Virus record (IMG/VR): IMGVR_UViG_3300044972_000509
Location: 1-26,154 of that record
From: a virus
Direction: 5' to 3' (one strand)
DNA: 26,154 bases
Shown here: piece after piece, positions 6,280 to 13,849 of the stretch
How positions within the stretch are numbered: the stretch's first letter is position 1
Layout of the letters: the number at the start of each line of letters is the position of its first letter
Notes under the pieces: generated by a model
Database searches by the model: none
What the model was told of the DNA's origin: nothing
Seen by the model: only the letters and a program-made list of their open reading frames with translations
Position numbers and translations under genes: made by a program

Positions 6280-6828
6280 ATGAATTTTATAAAATTAAAA
6301 AATAATCTAGACTTAGCTAACTATTCGATAGATGAAACTACTAATTCCTATGGAATGGAAGTAAATGGCGTATTTAAAGGCATCAAATACTCAAAGACCG
6401 ACACTACCCTTAAGGAATCTCTGTTTAATTTAATTCCTAAAGAGAATCGCCATTTTTTCGATATATCAGTTATGCAAGTTAACACGTACATTCCGCCGCA
6501 TACTGATAGTAATATTATGGCAACTATTAATTTCTATATTAAAACCAGCAACTGCGTAACACAATTTTATTCATTCAACACTGATGCTCCTCGAAAGGAA
6601 CAACTTAAAACTCAAACTAATGGCTACTTATTTTCAATACATGATCTAAATGCAGAAGATAAATTTGTAGCATCATCAGGTGAAATATGGCTATTAAATG
6701 TAACAAAACCGCATTCGGTGCAGCCGATAGAGAACGGACCAGTTGACCGTGTTGCTCTATGTTTATCGTCTAGGAAATATAATTTTAATGAAACAGTAGC
6801 GTTGTTACAAGCGACTGGCGCTTTATGA
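6280..6828 (+). CDS. Putative Fe(II)/2OG oxygenase, 182 aa
   Basis: A cupin-like oxygenase candidate with iron triad H74-T-D76 (IPPHTDSN) and H145 (TKPHSV), and R157 (VDRVALCLSS) for 2-oxoglutarate. The distal block SGEIWLLNVTKPHSV (133-147) closely resembles the SGEIW-type strand of aspartyl/asparaginyl beta-hydroxylases and is also seen as GELWFINGSYKHSV in the 13850 gene. It is transcribed from an exact TATAAATA with no room for a Shine-Dalgarno sequence. Its 3' end overlaps the convergent desaturase gene by 6 nt. The substrate is unknown. Confidence 0.75.
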   Translation: MNFIKLKNNLDLANYSIDETTNSYGMEVNGVFKGIKYSKTDTTLKESLFNLIPKENRHFFDISVMQVNTYIPPHTDSNIMATINFYIKTSNCVTQFYSFNTDAPRKEQLKTQTNGYLFSIHDLNAEDKFVASSGEIWLLNVTKPHSVQPIENGPVDRVALCLSSRKYNFNETVALLQATGAL

Positions 6829-7605
6829 CTTTCTAATAAGTTTGATAAGCCAATAGGTAGGATCTAATTCCCACCAGTGTTTGTGACCAAAGTTTGGATT
6901 GCCTGGATCACCATGATGATTATTGTGCCAGCACTCTCCTGTGCTTACGGGCCAAATCCATGGAACATTAACGCTGGTATCTTTCGTATCATAACTGCGA
7001 TATCCTAATTTAGGATAATGAACAATACTGGTTTGAATAGCAAAACTATGAAACGCTATCATGCATGGTAAAATCATAAAGTACAACCATAGATCGAAAC
7101 TAATCAAAGCAATAATTAAATGACTGAATATAAAAACCTTGTTGTAATGATTATGAAAAATCATTGCGTCTTTATCTTTCAGTACGTTAATAGCATACTT
7201 TAAATTTAGTGTAGCATAATTTATTCTAAACAACCATAAGAAATATGCATGCCAAAATCCATCTTTAGGGCTATGCAAGTCTTTATCAGTGTCAGAAAAT
7301 CTATGATGGTATCCTCGATGTATTGTTGTCCAAAATACGGGGCTACCTTGTCCTGCTACAGTTCCGCACCACAGGGCAAATAATTTTATTATACGATATG
7401 TTTCAAATGCTTTATGACTCATCATCCTGTGAAAACAAGCACCTACTCCTAACATTTTAAAACAGATGTAACCTAAAACGGTTGCAGTTAGCCACCATGC
7501 CGGTGCAACACCATTTACGATGTTATAGATAGCCCAGATTGCCCCCACATGCAAAGGTAACAATGTGTAAGTATTCTTTAATCTTTCTAAGGTTGATGTT
7601 TCCAC
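6823..7605 (-). CDS. Delta-9-type fatty acid desaturase 1
   Basis: A 260-aa membrane di-iron desaturase of the acyl-CoA/acyl-lipid delta-9 (stearoyl-CoA desaturase) class. All three histidine boxes are present: HRMMSH (H59-H64), HRGYHH (H96-H101) and HNNHH (H227-H231), spaced as in the family. Hydrophobic segments lie around 15-30, 36-58, 72-88, 159-185. The start is GTG at 7605, inside the end of the upstream gene (19-nt overlap), so translation is probably coupled. This class inserts a cis double bond into saturated acyl chains and works in the cytoplasmic membrane. It is one of three desaturases in the island, and the only one not adjacent to the acyl carrier protein operon. Conserved GYRSYDTKDTS before box 3 is shared with desaturase 2. 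Confidence 0.88.
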   Translation of the reverse strand: METSTLERLKNTYTLLPLHVGAIWAIYNIVNGVAPAWWLTATVLGYICFKMLGVGACFHRMMSHKAFETYRIIKLFALWCGTVAGQGSPVFWTTIHRGYHHRFSDTDKDLHSPKDGFWHAYFLWLFRINYATLNLKYAINVLKDKDAMIFHNHYNKVFIFSHLIIALISFDLWLYFMILPCMIAFHSFAIQTSIVHYPKLGYRSYDTKDTSVNVPWIWPVSTGECWHNNHHGDPGNPNFGHKHWWELDPTYWLIKLIRKS

Positions 7606-8132
7606 AGTTTTAATAATTCCTGGTTACCGTTATATACTATTGTTTGCCAGCAAGAATTGTCGGCTTCGTTGGAGCAAGTTAAGTATTTATGTCCATTTGT
7701 TTTCCAATCAATGTTATACTGCCACTTGAACTCATCTATAACAAATTTTTCCCAATTTGGAGTTTCTCTACTGATAAAGTGCAATTCACAGTCTGTATTC
7801 TTGTACAACCACTCTGACTGATTTATAGCAGTCAATCCAAAACTAGGACTCATTTTTCTTGGAAACGCTATTTTGTTATTTGCCTTCCAGCATCTATTCA
7901 TAATGCGATACACGCCCTTTGGCCAACACAATCTGCTGCCAATACTTGAGCATAATTCTGGAGTACCAGCATCGTCAAAACAGATGGTTAGAGCAACGGC
8001 AAAAGACATAGATTCGAGCCCGTAATTTTTCCAAAGTCGGTGTGTTCGATCTTGGTAATGTGTTTCTCTTAATTGGTTAAACAATGCATCAAGTTCTGCA
8101 TCGGTTCCGGGTATCCAAGTTTTGGTTTCCAT
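7587..8132 (-). CDS. Unknown protein, 181 aa
   Basis: Not recognised. The start at the ATG 8132 (METKTWIPGTD) is preferred over a TTG four codons upstream. It is a soluble protein rich in tryptophan and cysteine. The arrangement, with a central strand-like stretch SFAVALTICFDDAGTPELCSS (just after 40), a tract WPKGVYRIMNR about 69-79 and a C-terminal strand CWQTIVYNG, is compatible with an alpha/beta fold such as an acetyltransferase, but I cannot confirm this. It lies upstream of, and overlaps, the desaturase gene, so the two are probably co-expressed. I find no clear promoter octamer immediately before the start. Confidence 0.75.
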   Translation of the reverse strand: METKTWIPGTDAELDALFNQLRETHYQDRTHRLWKNYGLESMSFAVALTICFDDAGTPELCSSIGSRLCWPKGVYRIMNRCWKANNKIAFPRKMSPSFGLTAINQSEWLYKNTDCELHFISRETPNWEKFVIDEFKWQYNIDWKTNGHKYLTCSNEADNSCWQTIVYNGNQELLKLWKHQP

Positions 8133-8137
8133 TAATG

Positions 8138-8166
8138 TTGACAAGGGGTATGAAGTGTGTTATTAT
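8138..8166 (+). promoter_or_regulatory. Sigma70-type promoter inside the island
   Basis: TTGACA (8138-8143), a 17-nt spacer and TATTAT (8161-8166), giving a start of transcription near 8173 and a leader of about 24 nt. It is the only clear sigma70-type promoter within the island and drives the secreted hydrolase. Confidence 0.65.
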
Positions 8167-8196
8167 ATACGTATATTAACAACATGGTATTTAACT

Positions 8197-9015
8197 ATGA
8201 ACGGATTGATTAGAATTTTTCTTTGTTTAAGTTTAATCGGAACAGCATCTGCTCAAACTAATATTCAATTTAACAACTCGTTTTTTGGAGATACTATTAC
8301 CTATCTAAATAGTAAAAACGAAAAACAGAAGTTTGGCGTTCGGGTCTATGGCAATAATGCAAATAAGCATACTGTGATCCACTTACACGGTTGCGGCGGC
8401 GTTAAACCTTATGCTAGTTCTTGGTTCAATAAATTTAAAGAATGGGGCTATAATGTTGTAGTAGTTGATAGCTTCGGTCCTCGATGGTTGGGCGAAGCTT
8501 GTTATAACTACGAGTATATGTCTAAGAAACCTTATGAGCGTGTTGACGACATGTTTGTAGCTGCCGAATGGATTATGAAGCAACCTTGGAATAAAGGTAA
8601 ACCAGCCGCAGTAGGATTCAGTCATGGCGCTCAAGTAATACATATTGCTAGCACAAGCGAGTATGTACAAAAGTCTAAACAACTAATTAGTTCAGCTGTA
8701 GCATTCTACCCGTACTGTCATTATGATGTTGTTACAGATTGGGAAGCGGCTTGGCCAATGCAGATGCATCTAGGCAAACTTGATAACTGGACACCAGAAT
8801 GGTTGTGTACAGGCCATGCAAGATTCCAATCTGATAAATTTGACTACCAAGTTTATGAAGGTGCTCATCACGGATGGGATATAGGATTCAGTGCTACGAT
8901 GAATGCTGTTGGTAACGGCGGCTATGTAAGACCTCGAACTATTGAATACAATGCTCAAGCCGACCGAGACAGTACTGAAAATACTAAAAAATGGTTGGCA
9001 AAGTTCTTTAATTAA
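8197..9015 (+). CDS. Secreted dienelactone hydrolase-like protein
   Basis: A 272-aa alpha/beta hydrolase with a Sec signal peptide. The start at 8197 is chosen because it gives MNGLIRIFLCLSLIGTASAQ: a basic start, a hydrophobic core and an ASA signal-peptidase site near residue 19. The oxyanion region HLHGCGG (62-68) is followed by the nucleophile elbow GFSHGA (S142), the acid in GKLDNWTP (D196) and the histidine in GAHHGWD (H224/H225). This order matches dienelactone hydrolases, esterases acting on small esters or lactones, in the periplasm or outside the cell. Possible roles are cleaving an ester in the host envelope or a product of the island; both are inference. Its end overlaps the convergent acetyltransferase-like gene by 8 nt. 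Confidence 0.82.
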   Translation: MNGLIRIFLCLSLIGTASAQTNIQFNNSFFGDTITYLNSKNEKQKFGVRVYGNNANKHTVIHLHGCGGVKPYASSWFNKFKEWGYNVVVVDSFGPRWLGEACYNYEYMSKKPYERVDDMFVAAEWIMKQPWNKGKPAAVGFSHGAQVIHIASTSEYVQKSKQLISSAVAFYPYCHYDVVTDWEAAWPMQMHLGKLDNWTPEWLCTGHARFQSDKFDYQVYEGAHHGWDIGFSATMNAVGNGGYVRPRTIEYNAQADRDSTENTKKWLAKFFN

Positions 9016-9592
9016 ATTTTCTGTATTCTGGGAGTAGGATACCTTTAACAATAGCACTATCTATAGTTTTAGAATTCATTTCGAAGAGCCAATCCCATGA
9101 GTGTGTGGTGATTGGCTTTTCTAATGCTGGTACTATTTCGTCTACTACCATAACATATCGTTTACGGATAGTATCTCTCCATGCTCGATCAAACACTTTA
9201 ATTTTACTTGCTTCTATTACACGATAGTATTCATAGTATCCTACACGTTCTGCTTCTGCAATAGCATACTCTCCACAGGCAGTTCCTGTATGTATAGCAC
9301 GATAGTCTTTGTAGTCTGAAAAATAATAGCTCATAGACCATGCTTTGACTGTTATTGAAAAATCCTGACATAATACTGTTCGTAATTTACCATCTTCAAA
9401 CCACCCAATTGCATTCCTACTCTTACTGCCCCACATAAGCCAATCATGAATTATTTTATCAACCAGTATTTCTCGACGAGATTTTCCAGCCCAGGGTATA
9501 AACTCTGACAAGTCTTGCCCCATAATTGTATCTATGTTAGACAATAGTGACTTAAAGTCTTCAATATTAGTTTTGTCTAAAAGTTTTATCAT
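9008..9592 (-). CDS. GNAT-like acyltransferase candidate A, 194 aa
   Basis: Probably a GNAT-fold protein, judged from its layout: an N-terminal beta-alpha unit (MIKLLDKTNIEDFKSLL), a central strand pair (KLRTVLCQDFSITVKAW about 70-86) and a segment THTG-like to AEAERVGYY that could be the acetyl-CoA pyrophosphate loop and helix. It is a clear relative of the protein encoded at 11241-11822: shared pattern L.QxFSxT...WxMxYY, then a helix with AxAExxG, then VxxVxxVVPAxExP, and a C-terminal IVKxxLxxxxR. The start ATGA overlaps the stop of the PP-loop gene, so the two are coupled. The substrate is unknown. Confidence 0.6.
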   Translation of the reverse strand: MIKLLDKTNIEDFKSLLSNIDTIMGQDLSEFIPWAGKSRREILVDKIIHDWLMWGSKSRNAIGWFEDGKLRTVLCQDFSITVKAWSMSYYFSDYKDYRAIHTGTACGEYAIAEAERVGYYEYYRVIEASKIKVFDRAWRDTIRKRYVMVVDEIVPALEKPITTHSWDWLFEMNSKTIDSAIVKGILLPEYRKFN

Positions 9593-10536
9593 TTTGGTTC
9601 TAGCATTTCTTCAAATTCTTTAATAGGTATTTCCCAAGTACCAGTGGTTCTAAATTTTTTAGAATACTTCTTGTTTAGGTCCATACAAAGCCCGCTTAAC
9701 TGTTCGCTGCCGTGAAATTTTAATCTTGGTTCTAAATCATTCCAGCTTTTAATATACACAACAGTTTTAGTTGATCTGCTGCTCATCTTGTAGGCTATTT
9801 CATTATACACACATTTGTGCATGACTGGATCTTGGATCATAGCTAACACTATTTCAGGATTATGCATAAAGAATCCTAGGCACCCTAGTATATTATTGTT
9901 AACAGCAAATCTATTCCACGCAAGAATATATTCGTATTCTATGTAGTTCCATTGATATTTAGGTTTACTTTTATCAAATATCCAATCAATCGATATATCT
10001 TTAGACACATACAAGTCACCGTTACCCAGTACAGGAAATCCGTTTAAATTATTCCAAACATGTTTTATTAATTTCATGTGCGGCAACATTTCACTTTGTG
10101 AGCATTTCGATTGTTCAAAATATCCATCCACTTCGTTAGAGGTTAACCAATTAGGGTCTATATCGTAATAACTGTGATTCAATCCGTGCTTGTTAATAAA
10201 CTTATCAATATAATGTATTTCATGAGAGCTTAGGTCATTTTTAAATTTAAAACTAATAACTTTAAAGTCTACACCTGCATCAATAAATGCTTTAACAACA
10301 ACTTCACTATCAAGCCCGCCACTTAAAAAAATGTAAGGAATTCTACTTAACTGTTCTGCTTGGTTGGCTACTTCTTTAGCGGTGTTTATACATTCTTCTT
10401 TAAAGGTACTAGGTGTTCTTGAACACCTGCTGTATGTGCAGAAAAATTTATCAGTTTCATAATTCTTTTTTTCTGCAAATGGAACACCGTTGTAGCCAAA
10501 CGTAAAATGGTTGTCGATAGTGTAGGGTAGGCTCAT
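9589..10536 (-). CDS. PP-loop (asparagine synthase-like) ATP-dependent ligase
   Basis: A 315-aa protein with the ATP-pyrophosphatase signature SGGLDSE (72-78) after strand PYIFL, as in asparagine synthase B, QueC and related N-type PP-loop enzymes that adenylate a carbonyl before amide or nitrile formation. A second conserved-looking strand, FKVISFKF, follows (about 91-98). There is no glutaminase domain; the roughly 70-residue N-terminal part lacks a nucleophilic Cys at position 2. The chemistry is therefore likely activation of a carboxylate or carbonyl with an unknown amine. The GNAT-like gene follows immediately. A late-like octamer (ACTAAATA) lies 6 nt before the start and the gene is divergent from an oxygenase gene across 40 nt. 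Confidence 0.75.
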   Translation of the reverse strand: MSLPYTIDNHFTFGYNGVPFAEKKNYETDKFFCTYSRCSRTPSTFKEECINTAKEVANQAEQLSRIPYIFLSGGLDSEVVVKAFIDAGVDFKVISFKFKNDLSSHEIHYIDKFINKHGLNHSYYDIDPNWLTSNEVDGYFEQSKCSQSEMLPHMKLIKHVWNNLNGFPVLGNGDLYVSKDISIDWIFDKSKPKYQWNYIEYEYILAWNRFAVNNNILGCLGFFMHNPEIVLAMIQDPVMHKCVYNEIAYKMSSRSTKTVVYIKSWNDLEPRLKFHGSEQLSGLCMDLNKKYSKKFRTTGTWEIPIKEFEEMLEPK

Positions 10537-10542
10537 GGAAAA

Positions 10543-10550
10543 TATTTAGT
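10543..10550 (-). promoter_or_regulatory. Late-like promoter octamer, minus strand
   Basis: ACTAAATA on the minus strand, with 6 nt (TTTTCC) before the ATG at 10536. It forms a divergent pair with 10564-10571 in a 40-nt intergenic region. Confidence 0.5.
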
Positions 10551-10563
10551 AAAAAAAATAGTT

Positions 10564-10571
10564 GTTAAATA
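10564..10571 (+). promoter_or_regulatory. Late-like promoter octamer, plus strand
   Basis: GTTAAATA followed by GTTTT and the ATG at 10577, the same layout as the octamer before the gene at 6249 on the other strand. It predicts a leaderless mRNA. Confidence 0.6.
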
Positions 10572-10576
10572 GTTTT

Positions 10577-11266
10577 ATGAAAAATATACTCTGGGTACCA
10601 TTAGACTTACCCCCAATTAAAAAAGAAGTTACCTTAGAAAACATAGGTACATTGTTTGACTATGTTCCCAACGCTAGTCCTGAAGAACGCATAGTATTAT
10701 CAGAACAGAGACAGCACTACAAATATGCATGGAACACATTTAGATTAAGGTATCCATCATCTACAAGAACAGATTGGGAAGGACAAAATCTAGACGACAA
10801 CTGGAATTGGACTGAGGGTGCTCAAAAACACTGCCCAAATCTTGTAGAGTACATAGTAACACAGTTACCTTTTAAAAAATTAAAAGCAGTTTCTATTATG
10901 AGTTCTACTGGAGTAGTTCCGTTACATTTAGATATGCCGCTAAATGCGACTGATAGTGAAAAGAAAAATTATGTCGAAAATGAACCTAGTGTATATAGAC
11001 TGTTAATAGATGGTGATATGCATAAAGATAGTTTCTATGTAGCATCTAAATCTGTAGGTAAAAGATACGTTAGTCTGCCTGCAAGTTCACCAGGATGGGC
11101 AATGGGGTGTTACTCATGCGGCCACGGTAATGACGAAACTGTTCCGCATCAAAAACTATTAGTTTATCTAATGGGGGATTTAGATCAAAACAGACATGCA
11201 GAGTTAATCAACAGAAGTATTCTTAAATATAAAGATTTTGCTATCTTGTCAGAGGAACAGATCTAA
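10577..11266 (+). CDS. Putative Fe(II)/2OG oxygenase, 229 aa
   Basis: The start at 10577 (MKNILWVPLD) is chosen over a TTG 15 nt upstream, which would overlap the promoter octamer. The iron-binding pair is H117-L-D119 (VPLHLDMP), and the distal histidine is probably H183 in YSCGHGND, or H191. The residue after it is K193 where other members have arginine, a less typical 2-oxoglutarate contact, so this assignment is weaker than for its neighbours. R141 (VYRLLIDG) follows the first motif. An N-terminal helical extension of about 100 residues precedes the core. Its 3' end overlaps the convergent GNAT-like gene by 26 nt. Confidence 0.6.
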   Translation: MKNILWVPLDLPPIKKEVTLENIGTLFDYVPNASPEERIVLSEQRQHYKYAWNTFRLRYPSSTRTDWEGQNLDDNWNWTEGAQKHCPNLVEYIVTQLPFKKLKAVSIMSSTGVVPLHLDMPLNATDSEKKNYVENEPSVYRLLIDGDMHKDSFYVASKSVGKRYVSLPASSPGWAMGCYSCGHGNDETVPHQKLLVYLMGDLDQNRHAELINRSILKYKDFAILSEEQI

Positions 11267-11822
11267 ATTCTTGCTTGCATACTGCATGTCTAATAAACAC
11301 ACTATGAGGTTTTGGTATTTTTCCATAGGCTTGGGTATGTATTTCATATTTTGGAAACTCATTAGCAGGTACAACCACATCAGTATAGACTTCATATCGA
11401 ATCCAGTTAGGACTATACTTTTGCATCCTCGGACCATTCTTTGCATACTGTAACGGAACACTCCACCAAAAGTCATATATGCCTATAACTTCTGCATCAG
11501 CCATGGCCTTAGCAAAGCACGACTCTAATCCGGCACCGTACCCTTTACCAATCAATATGTTGTTAGTTTTAGTAGCATAATATTGCATAATCCATATAGG
11601 AATCGTAGTTGAAAATGATTGAGCCAAAATTGCCACAAGCTCGTTATTCTCTACTGCTCCTATTATTCGATCTCTATTACCTTCAGTTAATGCATATTCA
11701 GTTCGAGCAATTAAATTATCTAATACAGAGTCCTGATTATCTTGTTTGCTAAACTTCTGTCTGTTCTTCAAAAGTCCAACTACTCGATCTTTATAATCAA
11801 GTGTTAAAATTTCTGTTTGCAT
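11241..11822 (-). CDS. GNAT-like acyltransferase candidate B, 193 aa
   Basis: Paralogue of the protein encoded at 9008-9592. The GNAT-like features are somewhat clearer here: a strand LVAILAQSFS (64-73), then GKGYGAGLESCFAKAMADA (93-111), which resembles the R/Q-x-x-G-x-G/A acetyl-CoA loop and its helix. The C-terminal half contains YTDVVVPANEFP and ends IRHAVCKQEFR. The ATG directly abuts the stop codon of the upstream oxygenase gene (TAAATG), so the oxygenase and this protein are probably made together; a coupled hydroxylation and acylation is conceivable. The substrate is unknown. Confidence 0.6.
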   Translation of the reverse strand: MQTEILTLDYKDRVVGLLKNRQKFSKQDNQDSVLDNLIARTEYALTEGNRDRIIGAVENNELVAILAQSFSTTIPIWIMQYYATKTNNILIGKGYGAGLESCFAKAMADAEVIGIYDFWWSVPLQYAKNGPRMQKYSPNWIRYEVYTDVVVPANEFPKYEIHTQAYGKIPKPHSVFIRHAVCKQEFRSVPLTR

Positions 11823-12686
11823 TTATTTTATGCCCTTAATTTTTTCGTGAATATGTCCTTCAACAAGCATGTCGATTGGATGCATTTCACCGTAAAACTC
11901 ATTACTGGTCCAACTGTCTTCTTCTGCGTTGTAATCAAACCAAGGACAAAATCCCAACACTAGATGTATTCTATTCCTTACTTCGTCAGTATTTGGAAAT
12001 ACTCTATGTGGAAGATACGTATCCCATGAATACATATTCCCATAGTGCAAATGTTCAGGTGTTTGATTAAGTAGTTGAAACATAAATGTTTCGTCAGTCT
12101 TAATAGGTATATTGATTCTTAAATTTTCAAAGACTGTTTCATCTTTATGCCACCCAAACTTTGGTCTAGCTTCTTCAGTGACATATTGTGCATTAATAAC
12201 TGCTAATCTTGCTCTTACACTAGAGCTTTTAAAACTGTCAAAAAAATCCTTCAGACCAGTTTCTGTTACACATGGAGGATAATGTCTAAATGCAAGTGTA
12301 TCAAAATAGCTGTTTCTTATGGTTTTAAACTTTTGAATTTGCCCGTAAAAAAACTCATTACCGTTATTTTTTACAGTACCTAATGTTTGTTGGTTAGGAT
12401 CACAGTCTTCAGTATATTCAGGATTGTATGCTAGGCTTAATCCCCCGTATTCCCTACCGTCCCCGTCATCAGATCTCCATCCAAGGAAACCGAACTTATC
12501 AAGTGCATTTAGGGTAGTCTTGGATAGGTCGTCTATGTCAAATGTGTGATTTAAGTTGATAAGACGTGTTGTATCTACCTTGGACTGCAAAGATCGTGCC
12601 CGACGTTCGATATCAGTATTCTGTTTGATCCACCCCCATACTGAATAAGGATCTGGGACTTCTTTAACGTAGAATTTGTGTGACAT
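11823..12686 (-). CDS. Putative Fe(II)/2OG oxygenase, 287 aa
   Basis: The largest of the non-TauD oxygenases. The iron triad is H180-K-D182 (FGWHKDETVF) and H227 (YLPHRVFPN), with R237 or R239 (EVRNRIHLVLGF) for 2-oxoglutarate. The core LRINIPI (189-195) parallels the RVNFPI/RINVPI strand of the 5198 and 5725 proteins. This is the aspartyl/asparaginyl beta-hydroxylase-like arrangement. The N-terminal 170 residues have no recognised motif and may bind the substrate. A late-like octamer (AATAAATA) lies 4 nt before the ATG, so the mRNA should be leaderless. It is followed without a gap by the GNAT-like gene. Confidence 0.75.
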   Translation of the reverse strand: MSHKFYVKEVPDPYSVWGWIKQNTDIERRARSLQSKVDTTRLINLNHTFDIDDLSKTTLNALDKFGFLGWRSDDGDGREYGGLSLAYNPEYTEDCDPNQQTLGTVKNNGNEFFYGQIQKFKTIRNSYFDTLAFRHYPPCVTETGLKDFFDSFKSSSVRARLAVINAQYVTEEARPKFGWHKDETVFENLRINIPIKTDETFMFQLLNQTPEHLHYGNMYSWDTYLPHRVFPNTDEVRNRIHLVLGFCPWFDYNAEEDSWTSNEFYGEMHPIDMLVEGHIHEKIKGIK

Positions 12687-12690
12687 GAAA

Positions 12691-12698
12691 TATTTATT
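12691..12698 (-). promoter_or_regulatory. Late-like promoter octamer, minus strand
   Basis: AATAAATA on the minus strand with TTTC before the ATG at 12686. It differs from the T4 late consensus at one base and drives the 12686-11241 pair. Confidence 0.55.
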
Positions 12699-12730
12699 TT
12701 AGTGTATCTCATGGTCTTCGTTATATTGGA

Positions 12731-13048
12731 TCAAACGTCTTCGTATGTGATAGTCCAAGTGATGTTATTTTCTGTATGATACGCAGTACGATTAGTTACA
12801 TAATCTGGATGACTAGCAATCACTAACTCATCATTTTGATCGCAGTCTTCTCTGCTAACCCAAACAGTTTCTGTACGAATTGTTAAAACATCTTTATATT
12901 TTAACATAGACATAATTTTTTCTTCAAAAAATGCGGTGCGAGAAAGATCTGTAAGCGTTGCTGTAATAGGACTAGTACTTTCAAGTTGAAAGAAATGCTT
13001 AACAAACTTATTTGGAAGAGTACTAGTAATAATTTTTTTAATGGCCAT
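12731..13048 (-). CDS. Unknown small protein, 105 aa
   Basis: Not recognised. The start at 13048 (MAIKKIITS) is chosen because a Shine-Dalgarno (AGGAG, 13056-13060 on the minus strand) sits at the right distance; a longer TTG-started version would run into the promoter octamer. It is a small soluble protein, predicted mostly beta (SPITATLTDL, DVLTIRTETVWV, ITWTITYEDV), with an acidic loop EDCDQNDE (about 72-79). Unlike its island neighbours it has a real leader and ribosome site, which suggests higher or differently timed translation. A small beta-sandwich accessory or structural protein is one possibility. Confidence 0.65.
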   Translation of the reverse strand: MAIKKIITSTLPNKFVKHFFQLESTSPITATLTDLSRTAFFEEKIMSMLKYKDVLTIRTETVWVSREDCDQNDELVIASHPDYVTNRTAYHTENNITWTITYEDV

Positions 13049-13075
13049 GGAAAAACTCCTGTATTTTACTAGCAA

Positions 13076-13083
13076 TATTTATC
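13076..13083 (-). promoter_or_regulatory. Late-like promoter octamer, minus strand
   Basis: GATAAATA on the minus strand, in the 39-nt gap between two minus-strand genes. The predicted start lies near 13070, giving a leader of about 22 nt with an AGGAG ribosome site for the gene starting at 13048. Confidence 0.6.
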
Positions 13084-13087
13084 TAAA

Positions 13088-13810
13088 TTAATAGAACGCT
13101 TGTTTTGTATTGATGTAAGGTAAAAACGCTTGAAAATTAATATTGCCGAACACTCTAATTGTTATACGAATACCGGGAGTATATCCAACGCCGTGAAATG
13201 CACTATCATTAAACAGCATAGCATTACCCGGAACTTTGTAAACTTCTTTGTTTGTATAGGAATATATTTGCATAGGAATATTGCCCGTATCTGGAATAAT
13301 ACTTAACCCTAATGTTTTAGCATATTCGGTAGATAGAATAGGCGGCCCGCCTACTCCATAGTCTCGATGTGTGGGAAAAAATGTATTTTCTGTAACAAAT
13401 ACCCTAATGCAACCAACGTGAATATACGGCAAACTCTCAATACATTCTATAGTATAAGGCATATTACTTTTATATTTTTCTATCCAACTCCACGAATCTG
13501 TTGGAAGAGATTTAGTAATTATAAATTTTTCTGCATCAGGATTGTGTGTATTTTCTCTTAGATAAAAAATATATTGCCCTTGCATGCCGTTGTGTACGTG
13601 CGTTGTGCCGTCATCATCGATATAGTCTATCTTTTTGTATAGCTCATCGGTTTCTGATTTAAACACTTGTCCTGCCATTGCATTGTCAATGTGAGCCTTG
13701 TACGGTGGCGTATACTTCCAATATTGTCTTAACGATATCATCTCTAATTTGATTTTTTCATAATCAAATGGTAGATTAAGTTCGGCTGCTAAAAGATCTG
13801 TAACATTCAT
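13088..13810 (-). CDS. Putative Fe(II)/2OG oxygenase, 240 aa
   Basis: The iron triad is H148-R-D150 (FFPTHRDYG) and H206 (DSAFHGVGY), with R215 and R219 (GIRITIRVFG) available for 2-oxoglutarate. The segment KVPGNAMLFNDSAFHGV (192-208) is the typical turn and strand before the distal histidine in aspartyl/asparaginyl hydroxylase-like proteins. About 130 N-terminal residues precede the core; they include HVHNGMQGQYIFYLRENT, probably an added beta layer. The gene is divergent from the 13850 operon across 39 nt. I see no clean octamer 4-6 nt before its ATG; a candidate lies 21 nt upstream (13832-13839). Confidence 0.75.
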   Translation of the reverse strand: MNVTDLLAAELNLPFDYEKIKLEMISLRQYWKYTPPYKAHIDNAMAGQVFKSETDELYKKIDYIDDDGTTHVHNGMQGQYIFYLRENTHNPDAEKFIITKSLPTDSWSWIEKYKSNMPYTIECIESLPYIHVGCIRVFVTENTFFPTHRDYGVGGPPILSTEYAKTLGLSIIPDTGNIPMQIYSYTNKEVYKVPGNAMLFNDSAFHGVGYTPGIRITIRVFGNINFQAFLPYINTKQAFY

Positions 13811-13831
13811 GATTTAAAATTCCCACTACGT

Positions 13832-13839
13832 TATTTAAT
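13832..13839 (-). promoter_or_regulatory. Possible late-like octamer in the 13811-13849 divergent gap
   Basis: ATTAAATA on the minus strand lies within TTATTTAATAA, which is nearly symmetrical and so could serve either strand. It is 21 nt from the ATG at 13810 and about 10 nt from the ATG at 13850. The spacing is less convincing than in the other pairs. Confidence 0.35.
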
Positions 13840-13849
13840 AAGTAAATGT

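Noticed and set aside
8122-8196. Extended N-terminus for the secreted hydrolase from the ATG at 8122
   Set aside because: The extension would cover the TTGACA-N17-TATTAT promoter and hide the signal peptide; the start at 8197 gives a clean one.
13049-13075. TTG-initiated extension of the 105-aa protein
   Set aside because: The internal ATG at 13048 has a good AGGAG ribosome site while the TTG lies next to the promoter octamer.
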